Origin: Clostridia bacterium
GTDB taxonomy: Bacteria > Bacillota > Peptococcia > DRI-13 > DTU073
Reading direction: 5' to 3'
DNA: 12,929 bases
Assembly: GCA_012842035.1 (NCBI GenBank)
Contig: DUTO01000250.1
Location: forward strand, 1 to 12,929
Positions 7,511 to 12,929 of this stretch are shown here, in pieces; position 1 is the stretch's first letter, and each line of letters starts with the position of its first letter. The translations under genes were made by a program, and so were the position numbers. The notes below the pieces were generated by a model. It made no database searches and was not told where the DNA came from. It was given only the letters and a program-made list of their open reading frames with translations.

Positions 7511-8950
7511 TTATAAATCAAAATATAGTTCATATTCCTTTGGATGCGGGATTATTTTTACTTCACCGGCCGTTTTTCTGATGCTTCTCACCTGTTCTTT
7601 AATCAGTTTTTCAGTAAACACATCACCTTTCAGTAAAAACTCATAATCATTTGCCAACGCATCTGCCGCTTCCTCAAGTGACCTGGGCAGTGTTTTAATC
7701 TTTGCCCTTTCTGCTGCACTCAATTCAAAAACATTCACATCATAAGGACCAAAACCTTCCTCCACCGGTTCTATTTCTTGCTGAATACCATCTAAAGCAG
7801 CCATCAACAAAGCAGAATAAGCTAAATAAGGATTACAAGTAGCATCAGAAGGTCTAAACTCAAACCGCTTTTCTTGTGGGCTGTTAACATAACCAGGGAT
7901 TCTAATTACCGCACTCCTATTCGCCGTAGCATAGCAAATACTTACCGGAGCCTCATATCCGGGAACAAGTCGCTTATAAGAATTTGTACTGGGATTAGTA
8001 AACGCTAATAAAGCAGGAGCATGTTTCAAAATCCCGCCAATCGCATAAAGAGCAGTTTGACTCAACCCGGAATAACCTGTTTCATCATAAAAAACAGGTT
8101 CCCCATTTTTGAAAAACTGTAAATGAATGTGCATTCCACTGCCTGCTTCTTGATAAAAAGGTTTAGGCATAAAAGTAACGGTTTTTTGATGAGCCAAAGC
8201 CATATTTTTCACGACATATTTTAATAACATCGTACGATCTGCCATCTCTAACAAATTACCAAAACAAACCTCAATTTCCATCTGACCTGAAGAGCCAACC
8301 TCAGCATGATGATATTTAACCGGCACCCCCATCTCTTCAAGTTGTAAGACCATCTTTTTGCGCAACTCAAAATTAATGTCATTAGGTAGATCAGCATGAT
8401 ATCCTTTTTGATCACGAACCTTATAACCTAAATTTTGATAGTCACAATCATTCGTATGCCATTCAGCCTGCACAGCATCTAAAACAACACTAATCTCATT
8501 ACGTTGAACCGTGTAAGCAATATGATCCAGCAAATAAAATTCAAATTCCGGCCCGAATAAAACTTTGTCCGCAATACCCGTGCTTTTTAAATAAGCTTCT
8601 GTCTTTTCAGCAATATATCTGGGGTCGCCCTCAAACCTTTCTATAGCATCACCTAAACTATAAATGTTACCGATAATGCTTAAAGTAGGTATTTCGGAAA
8701 AAGGGTCTTCAAAAGCAAAATTAAAGTCAGGTTTAAAAACCATATCTGATTTTTCTAAAGGTAAAAAGCCATAACTGGATCCATCAAAACCAATCCCATT
8801 TTCCATTATTTTTTCATCTAATCTTTCTACAGGCATCGTAAGATGGAACCACCTACCTTCTAAATTAAGCAGTTTAAAATCAATAGCTTTAATTCCTTTT
8901 CTTAAACAGAATTTTCTACATTCTGAAACATTCGTAAAGATTAAAACCAC
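7511..8950 (-). CDS. glnA: Glutamine synthetase, type I
   Basis: This 479-residue enzyme makes glutamine from glutamate, ammonia and ATP. Family motifs are in order: GFDGSSYGF (54-62), GPEFEFYL (133-140) and GQMEIEV (222-228) with metal-binding glutamates, GSGMHIHLQ (270-278), the ATP/glutamate region NPSTNSYKRLVPGYEAP (319-335), NRSAVIRIP (344-352) and KRFEFRPSDA. The C-terminal part aligns with the adenylylated (GSI-beta) form, but the position of the regulated tyrosine holds Phe408 in the stretch NVFELS, so control by GlnE-type adenylylation is not expected. The start is uncertain: the only usual in-frame codon is a GTG at 8950, directly abutting the purine-rich AAAAGGG, and an in-frame stop lies just upstream. 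It follows the CofE-like gene by 52 bases without a terminator, so the two may form an operon. Confidence 0.95.
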   Translation of the reverse strand: MVLIFTNVSECRKFCLRKGIKAIDFKLLNLEGRWFHLTMPVERLDEKIMENGIGFDGSSYGFLPLEKSDMVFKPDFNFAFEDPFSEIPTLSIIGNIYSLGDAIERFEGDPRYIAEKTEAYLKSTGIADKVLFGPEFEFYLLDHIAYTVQRNEISVVLDAVQAEWHTNDCDYQNLGYKVRDQKGYHADLPNDINFELRKKMVLQLEEMGVPVKYHHAEVGSSGQMEIEVCFGNLLEMADRTMLLKYVVKNMALAHQKTVTFMPKPFYQEAGSGMHIHLQFFKNGEPVFYDETGYSGLSQTALYAIGGILKHAPALLAFTNPSTNSYKRLVPGYEAPVSICYATANRSAVIRIPGYVNSPQEKRFEFRPSDATCNPYLAYSALLMAALDGIQQEIEPVEEGFGPYDVNVFELSAAERAKIKTLPRSLEEAADALANDYEFLLKGDVFTEKLIKEQVRSIRKTAGEVKIIPHPKEYELYFDL

Positions 8951-9002
8951 CCCTTTTCACTATTTTCATTTTGCTACTAACTAATTGATTCACACTCCAA
9001 CG

Positions 9003-10202
9003 TTATTCTGTAGCATAATTATCAAAATAGCCTTGAATCAAAACTACTGGAGTCCCTTTATCACCACTTCCGCTTACTAAATCACAGAGACTTCCCAAAA
9101 GGTCAGTCAACTGTCGCGGTGTAGTTCCTTGAGAGGCTGCCGCCCCCACAAGATTAGCCCTTTTTTGTCGAATGTATTCCTTCATCGCAGTTTGACAGGC
9201 CTCACCACTTAAATTTTGCAACTGATTATCAGCTAAATATTTCAATTTGATCTCATTAGGAAGACCGCGCAACCCTTTTGTATAAGCCGGGGCTACAACC
9301 GGATCCGCTAACTCCCAGATTCCGCCCACTGGGTCTTTAAATGCCCCATCACCATAAATTAAAACTTCCACTTGTTTCCCTGTTACCTCTTTCAGACCTG
9401 CTTGTACTGCTTGCACAAACTTTTCCCCATCACGAGGGAAAAGCTTAATTTTAGACTCTGTCGCTTTATTCGAGCCTAACAAACCATATTCACGATTATA
9501 GCCACTCCCATTAAGAGCTGAAGTACAAATATCATCAAGCCCTAAAACAATTTGTGCCCCGGCCTGTTGTAAAATCTGCTTATTTCTAAATCTATTGTGT
9601 ACATCAGCCACTAATACATTTTTCGTATATTGTAAGATGACCTTGGGGTCATTAGCTAAAACAATTTCTATTTCCGCCCCTTCCCCTTTCACAAGGTCGC
9701 AATACATCTGCACATAATCTATACCCGTAAAAGGATGTTTAACTTCCTCGCCAAACAATTTTCTATATTTAGCTTCACTAAGGATGTCGGTATATGGATT
9801 AAGACCAAGTTTATACATTTTTTCTACACTCATTAAATGATTGCCTACTTCATCGGCAGGATAACCTAACTGTAAATAAATCTTTTTAGCGGAACGAGCG
9901 ATACTCTTTAAAATCGGCGAAAAACGATTACGGCTAAGTATAGGAAAAACAATGCCAAACTCTGGCTTACCCTTAATTTTCTCGTACACATCCTGTGCTA
10001 CATCATCTAGAGTTACATAATTACCCTGTGCTCTAGCCACCGCCGATTCGGTTATTCCCAGCACATCTTGGTCACAAATAGGGTAATCTTCCGTTTCTGA
10101 TGAGAATTTTACAGCTTGAATTACCATCTTCACTAAGTCATCACCGGCCTTAATGATTGGTAACCTGATCCCACGAGCCACTGTTCCGACAGTTCTAACC
10201 AT
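9003..10202 (-). CDS. CofE-like protein, coenzyme F420-0:L-glutamate ligase family
   Basis: This 399-residue protein resembles the F420-0:gamma-glutamyl ligase domain family as found in Clostridia that do not obviously make F420. The archaeal CofE enzyme adds L-glutamate to F420-0 with GTP. Recognisable blocks are VGTVARGIRLPIIKAGDDL (5-23), ITESAVARAQGNYVTLDD (50-67), FPILSRNRF (86-94), LGYPADEVGNHL (112-123), GLDDICTSALNGSGYNREYG (221-240) and YGDGAFKDPVGGIWELADP (283-301). It is longer than archaeal CofE, and the real substrate is unknown. No other F420 genes are in the window. Placement directly before glnA suggests a glutamate- or amide-linked role. ATG at 10202 is chosen, with AAGGAG ten bases upstream; a TTG three bases earlier is also possible. 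The family call is from pattern memory, the function is open. Confidence 0.75.
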   Translation of the reverse strand: MVRTVGTVARGIRLPIIKAGDDLVKMVIQAVKFSSETEDYPICDQDVLGITESAVARAQGNYVTLDDVAQDVYEKIKGKPEFGIVFPILSRNRFSPILKSIARSAKKIYLQLGYPADEVGNHLMSVEKMYKLGLNPYTDILSEAKYRKLFGEEVKHPFTGIDYVQMYCDLVKGEGAEIEIVLANDPKVILQYTKNVLVADVHNRFRNKQILQQAGAQIVLGLDDICTSALNGSGYNREYGLLGSNKATESKIKLFPRDGEKFVQAVQAGLKEVTGKQVEVLIYGDGAFKDPVGGIWELADPVVAPAYTKGLRGLPNEIKLKYLADNQLQNLSGEACQTAMKEYIRQKRANLVGAAASQGTTPRQLTDLLGSLCDLVSGSGDKGTPVVLIQGYFDNYATE

Positions 10203-10289
10203 CAACTACACACTCCTTGACCTGATTTCATCCGACTTCCTGCCAATAATTCCCTTTTGATTTTTTACCAAGAGGTTTCTTCCAAATAG

Positions 10290-10318
10290 ATTCTAACAGA
10301 CTTTTGCCTCCGAGGCTA
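10290..10318 (-). promoter_or_regulatory. Weak promoter-like boxes and palindrome before the CofE-like gene
   Basis: On the minus strand TAGAAT (10290-10295) lies 17 bases from TAGCCT (10313-10318). The latter overlaps the 11-base palindrome GCCTCCGAGGC (10306-10316). The spacing is right but the -35 match is poor. The palindrome could be an operator or part of a weak hairpin after rnhC. Confidence 0.25.
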
Positions 10319-10331
10319 TAGAAAATTAATT

Positions 10332-11288
10332 TTAACCCATAATTTCTTGTGTCGTTTTAAAATGCAGCTTCGCTATCTTACCCATTTCCTCTTGACCATA
10401 CTTAACTACAAGTTGCCTACCTATATCTTTCACCCGCTCGTTACAACCCTTAGGAATAGTCAACCCATATTTTTCTGATAATTCTTCCAGCTTTGTTAAA
10501 AAAACATCACGTGCTAATATCGAAGCCGCGGCAACAGCAAGGTCCTGTTCCGCACGAGGAATTTGTATTAATTTAATTTGACGACCTTGCTTCATTAAAG
10601 CCTGTTCAATAAATTTCTCCTGCCCAAATTTATCTATAATTGCATATTCACAATTTACTTTCTGCAAAAGATTTTCAATCACCCGAGCATGTCCCCAGGC
10701 TAAAAGTTTATTTAAATTAGCAATTTTAGTATATAATTCATTATATTTTTCCGGATTAATAAAAACAAGATTATATCTATGATTAAAATATAAGCGTAAC
10801 TTTGCAGCCAACCTTTTTATCTTCGCATCACTAATTTTTTTACTATCGGTCACTCCCATTTCCTGCAATTTAGCAACATCACCGGGCTCTACAAATACTC
10901 CGGCGATAACCAAAGGGCCAAAACAATCTCCCTTCCCCGCTTCATCTGTACCGATATGTTCATGCGGTATCAGCATTGCTTGAGTCAAAGGCTTGTCTAA
11001 TGCTTGTTTAGTTCCCTTTGGACAAACAATCTCTCCCAATTTCTCTGCTAACACTTGCTCTACCTCTTTTATTCCTTTCTCCAGCACTATTTTCGAGGAA
11101 TAATTTTTCTTATTAAAATAAATAACTACAGAAAAAGGGTTCTCTTGATATTTACCCTTTATTTTCTGACCATAACCATTATTGATTACCTGCTCCTCTA
11201 ACCATTCTATCTCCATCAATGGAAACAACCCTTTAAATTTCTCTATCGCTTGTTCTCGTGGTTGCACGAACTGATAAGTTTTACTCAT
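10332..11288 (-). CDS. rnhC: Ribonuclease HIII
   Basis: This 318-residue enzyme cleaves the RNA strand of RNA-DNA hybrids, helping clear primers and R-loops in the cytoplasm. The N-terminal about 90 residues form the TBP-like substrate-binding domain typical of RNase HIII. The nuclease domain begins at HIGTDEAGKGDCFGPLVIAG (111-130), where Asp115 and Glu116 are the first catalytic pair. It continues with Asp219 in AIIDKF and the AAASILARD stretch (253-261). The GTDEAGKGD form of the motif and the N-terminal domain distinguish it from RNase HII. The length is normal. The ATG at 11288 has GGAGGAG four bases upstream. It is the first minus-strand gene after the strand switch and has its own promoter-like TATAAT. 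No strong terminator is seen before the next gene, so partial read-through is possible. Confidence 0.94.
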   Translation of the reverse strand: MSKTYQFVQPREQAIEKFKGLFPLMEIEWLEEQVINNGYGQKIKGKYQENPFSVVIYFNKKNYSSKIVLEKGIKEVEQVLAEKLGEIVCPKGTKQALDKPLTQAMLIPHEHIGTDEAGKGDCFGPLVIAGVFVEPGDVAKLQEMGVTDSKKISDAKIKRLAAKLRLYFNHRYNLVFINPEKYNELYTKIANLNKLLAWGHARVIENLLQKVNCEYAIIDKFGQEKFIEQALMKQGRQIKLIQIPRAEQDLAVAAASILARDVFLTKLEELSEKYGLTIPKGCNERVKDIGRQLVVKYGQEEMGKIAKLHFKTTQEIMG

Positions 11289-11316
11289 AATACTCCTCCA
11301 TAACTTCTCTTTTTAT

Positions 11317-11345
11317 ATTATAGCTTATTTTGCCCTAATTTAAAA
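11317..11345 (-). promoter_or_regulatory. Likely rnhC promoter
   Basis: A perfect TATAAT on the minus strand (11317-11322) lies about 28 bases before the rnhC start. The region 17 bases further up is A/T-rich (TTTTAA) and only a weak -35. Confidence 0.5.
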
Positions 11346-11504
11346 AGACGCTTAATTAATATTAAGAGATTACTATTTGACTGATATTAAATTGGCACTA
11401 CATGCCGAATTTTCGTGAAAAATGGGTAATTTAAGATTATTCAGAAGGAATTGGTCAGATGATGGAGAATATAACTATAAACAATTAGGACTGGGGAGAA
11501 AATA

Positions 11505-11792
11505 ATGTTTATTAACTTACAAAATGATATTGGCATGGTTAAACAAGTTAAAGTAGGATTCTCATGGACTGCTCTTTTCTTTGGAGTTTTTGTACCTATT
11601 TTACGAGGAGATTGGAAATGGGCGTTAATTATGGTTTTTTTGGCTATTATCACATTTGGAATTTCATGGATTGTATTCCCTTTTGTCTACAACAAGATAT
11701 ACATCAACAACTTATTAGAAAAAGGCTATTTGCCTGCTGATGATAATTCACGTTCTATTTTAGTAACAAAAGGATTTATCAGTGCTCAGTAG
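11505..11792 (+). CDS. Small HrgC-like membrane protein
   Basis: This 95-residue protein has two adjacent hydrophobic segments, about residues 19-33 and 38-61, separated by the short polar turn RGDWKW. A polar tail carries NKIYINNLLEKGYLPADD. The layout VGFSWTALFFGVFVPILRGDWKW is like the small HrgC/DUF2628-type proteins, which lack an assigned biochemical function. Membrane location is inferred from the helices; there is no signal peptide. The ATG has GGGGAG eight bases upstream. It is the first plus-strand gene after the divergent rnhC and stands alone, followed by a strongly structured non-coding stretch without a typical terminator. Family assignment is from recognition of the N-terminal half, and the function is not known. 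Confidence 0.7.
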   Translation: MFINLQNDIGMVKQVKVGFSWTALFFGVFVPILRGDWKWALIMVFLAIITFGISWIVFPFVYNKIYINNLLEKGYLPADDNSRSILVTKGFISAQ

Positions 11793-11795
11793 AAG

Positions 11796-11836
11796 ACCAC
11801 CTCAACCCTTGCTTGCCTTAGCAAGAGGTAGGTGGT
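11796..11836. repeat. Strong 16-base-pair hairpin downstream of the HrgC-like gene
   Basis: The outer arms ACCACCT (11796-11802) and AGGTGGT (11830-11836) pair perfectly. Inside them ACC pairs with GGT and CTTGCT (11808-11813) with AGCAAG (11820-11825) around the loop TGCCTT, leaving only small bulges. No T run follows on either strand, so it is not an ordinary terminator. Such imperfect hairpins occur near the ends of IS200/IS605-type elements and in structured RNAs. No transposase of that family is seen here. Confidence 0.6.
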
Positions 11837-11898
11837 GGATGAATACTGCCTCTTAACTCTAAACCCGTGTTTGTGGTGAAATGTGGGGAAGGTTCACC
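11823..11898. repeat. Competing and following hairpins in the same non-coding stretch
   Basis: AAGAGGTA (11823-11830) can pair with TGCCTCTT (11847-11854) over eight positions including one G-U. It uses bases that also form the right arm of the 11796-11836 hairpin, so the two folds exclude each other. Downstream, GGTGAA (11875-11880) pairs perfectly with TTCACC (11893-11898) around a 12-base loop. The stretch is visibly richer in G+C than its surroundings. It could be a structured RNA or the end of a decayed mobile element. Confidence 0.45.
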
Positions 11899-11943
11899 TG
11901 CTTGTTATCTTGCATTTTTCTTTTCTTCATATTCGTCTAAAAA

Positions 11944-12279
11944 TTATTTTAGTTGATCTAACCTATTTAAATAATCTTTTGCTTTGCTATGTTTATAGTA
12001 TCTTCGCACATATTTTACGTCACCAAAAATTGTAGTTAAAGTTTGGGGATCATTTGCACGTTCTGCAGACCAATTTCTTTTCGTATAGCAGAATCTTTAA
12101 TCATTACATCAGTCATTTCTAAAACTTGTTTTACTAGAATTACACCTATTTCATCAAGCATTGCCTTTGTATCCGTAATATATTATGAGATTTCCTTCGT
12201 ATCGACAAATAAGCTTTTCCAAATTTTTGTTGTTATCCTTGATAATTTTTCTCCTCACTTCCTGTATAATGGTATTCAT
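11944..12279 (-). pseudogene. Remnant of an ISLre2-family (UPF0236) transposase, 5' part
   Basis: Three consecutive minus-strand frames join into one recognisable N-terminus of an ISLre2-type transposase. Frame one (12279-12154) begins MNTIIQEVRRKI behind GGAAAGGAG, eight bases from the ATG. Frame two (from 12161) reads LDEIGVILVKQVLEM and ends in KDSAIRK. Frame three (12075-11944) reads NWSAERANDPQTLTTIFGDV and continues VRRYYKH before a stop. The second break is explained by loss of one A in an A run near 12075. Together they cover about 110 residues of a protein normally over 400 long, so the catalytic part is missing. After YYKH the sequence no longer looks like the family, which suggests a deletion junction there. 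The A/T-rich leader up to about 12345 probably belongs to the element; terminal repeats were not identified. Confidence 0.72.
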
Positions 12280-12398
12280 AAGAATAGCTCCTTTCCAATG
12301 TTGTTTTGGATGTTACACCTTCATCATAACATAAGGGGCTATTCTTTTTTTTGTTTTTTTCCTACAATAATTTTACGCTAACTGTTAAAATCATCTCG

Positions 12399-12427
12399 TT
12401 GATTTTTCTTTGTTTCTTTGTTATAAT
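12399..12427 (+). promoter_or_regulatory. Promoter of the toxin-antitoxin operon
   Basis: TTGATT (12399-12404) and a perfect TATAAT (12422-12427) are separated by exactly 17 bases and lie 70 bases before the antitoxin start. It is the best sigma-A-type promoter in the window. The leader of about 60 bases could hold the operator bound by the antitoxin. Confidence 0.75.
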
Positions 12428-12497
12428 GATTTCAAAGATACAAATATATGGGCATTTCATTGTTCATTTTGCATATACTATAAAGGAGGTTAGAACT

Positions 12498-12851
12498 ATG
12501 TCTACTAATATTATGGCTCGTAAAATAATCAGCGTTTCAAAGAAGCGTCAAATTACAATACCTTTACAATTCTATCAACATCTTGAACTTGGAAGCGAAG
12601 TTGAATGCTCACTTGAAGATGGTAAAATTGTTATTCAACCTCTTCATAGAGAACCTAGTGAGTTTTCCGTTGAAATACTAAAAGACCTAGTTTCTCAAGG
12701 ATATTCAGGTGATGAACTAGTAAAGCAGTTTGAAACACAAAGCAAAAATATTAAAAAAGCTGTTACCAATATGCTTGAAGAAGCAGATACCATTGCAGCT
12801 GGTGAAAAGAAAGCAGCAAACTTCGATGACATCTTTGGTTCAGAGGACTGA
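12498..12851 (+). CDS. AbrB/MazE-type antitoxin
   Basis: This 117-residue protein has an N-terminal SpoVT/AbrB swapped-hairpin DNA-binding domain (about residues 8-50), seen in the pattern ISVSKKRQITIPLQFYQ followed by LELGSEVECSLEDGKIVI. A charged C-terminal half contains LKDLVSQGYSGDELVKQFE and an acidic end, DDIFGSED, suited to wrapping a toxin. Antitoxins of this kind bind both the toxin and their own promoter. The ATG at 12498 is chosen because AAAGGAGG lies eight bases upstream; the frame is open from 12351, but that stretch contains the promoter. The stop codon is two bases before the toxin start, the usual coupled arrangement. Its partner is a RelE/ParE-like toxin, not MazF. Function is inferred from domain and context. 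Confidence 0.85.
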   Translation: MSTNIMARKIISVSKKRQITIPLQFYQHLELGSEVECSLEDGKIVIQPLHREPSEFSVEILKDLVSQGYSGDELVKQFETQSKNIKKAVTNMLEEADTIAAGEKKAANFDDIFGSED

Positions 12852-12853
12852 TT

Positions 12854-12929
12854 ATGTACGAAATATTATTCAGTCCTGCTGCTGAACGTTTTTTTAAAAA
12901 GCTAAAAGAAAAACCTTTAAAAAAAGCAT
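12854..12929 (+). CDS. RelE/ParE-type toxin, 5' end only
   Basis: The frame starts with ATG two bases after the antitoxin stop and runs off the window after 25 codons. The visible N-terminus, MYEILFSPAAERFFKKLKEK, has the beta-strand then basic-helix pattern of RelE/ParE superfamily toxins, which are mRNA interferases or gyrase inhibitors of about 85-100 residues. Purine-rich CAGAGGA at the antitoxin end can act as ribosome binding site. The catalytic residues lie beyond the window, so activity and exact family cannot be judged. The antitoxin upstream supports the call. Confidence 0.75.
   Translation, partial: MYEILFSPAAERFFKKLKEKPLKKA

Noticed and set aside
7383..7646. Plus-strand open frame of 87 codons
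   Set aside because: It runs through the citrate operon promoter region, the glnA terminator and the 3' end of glnA on the opposite strand. It has no convincing ribosome binding site and no recognisable protein features.
10203..10331. T-box or riboswitch leader before the CofE-like gene
   Set aside because: No T-box core sequence or recognisable riboswitch core is present, and the gap is short.
11441..11653. Minus-strand open frame of 70 codons
   Set aside because: It is antisense to the HrgC-like gene and its leader. The plus-strand gene has the better ribosome binding site and recognisable membrane helices.
11796..11836. Rho-independent terminator for the HrgC-like gene
   Set aside because: The hairpin is strong but is followed by GGATGAATAC, not a T run, on the plus strand, and there is no T run on the minus strand side either.
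12043..12381. Plus-strand open frame of 112 codons
   Set aside because: It is the reverse of the transposase remnant, whose minus-strand reading gives recognisable ISLre2 sequence and an upstream ribosome binding site.
12351..12497. N-terminal extension of the antitoxin with a hydrophobic stretch
   Set aside because: This part contains the near-consensus promoter and the AAAGGAGG ribosome binding site of the ATG at 12498. The hydrophobic residues come from a T-rich non-coding region.

Overview
The window looks like a chromosomal segment of a low-GC, anaerobic Firmicute, plausibly a Clostridia or Peptococcaceae-like lineage. The evidence is an A+T-rich sequence with strong AGGAGG-type ribosome binding sites, an RNase HIII gene, an oxygen-sensitive-type indolepyruvate:ferredoxin oxidoreductase, and a homocitrate-synthase-like enzyme sitting where a citrate synthase would be expected. 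Species cannot be named from the sequence alone.

From 42 to 11288 all genes lie on the minus strand and are metabolic or housekeeping. In order of transcription they are: rnhC (RNase HIII); a CofE-like F420-0:glutamate ligase family gene followed by glnA (type I glutamine synthetase), ending at a bidirectional terminator; a three-gene unit of NifV/Re-citrate-synthase-like enzyme, aconitase and NADP isocitrate dehydrogenase, ending at a clear terminator; and iorA-iorB followed by a small four-helix membrane protein. The three-gene unit can be read as oxaloacetate plus acetyl-CoA to citrate, isocitrate and 2-oxoglutarate. With glnA next door, the block forms a 2-oxoglutarate/glutamate/glutamine supply node. 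The CofE-like protein may belong to the same amino-acid economy, but its substrate is unknown.

From about 11.3 kb the character changes to plus-strand, accessory-looking DNA. It holds a 95-residue HrgC-like membrane protein, a strongly structured stretch (11796-11898) with competing hairpins, a three-frame wreck of the 5' part of an ISLre2-family transposase on the minus strand (11944-12279), and a toxin-antitoxin operon with a near-consensus promoter. That operon encodes an AbrB/MazE-type antitoxin and the first 25 codons of a RelE/ParE-type toxin cut by the window end.

Several starts were moved inward from the longest open frame because a good ribosome binding site lies inside the longer frame: the small membrane protein, aconitase, iorB and the antitoxin. 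No tRNA, rRNA, CRISPR array or recognisable riboswitch was seen.
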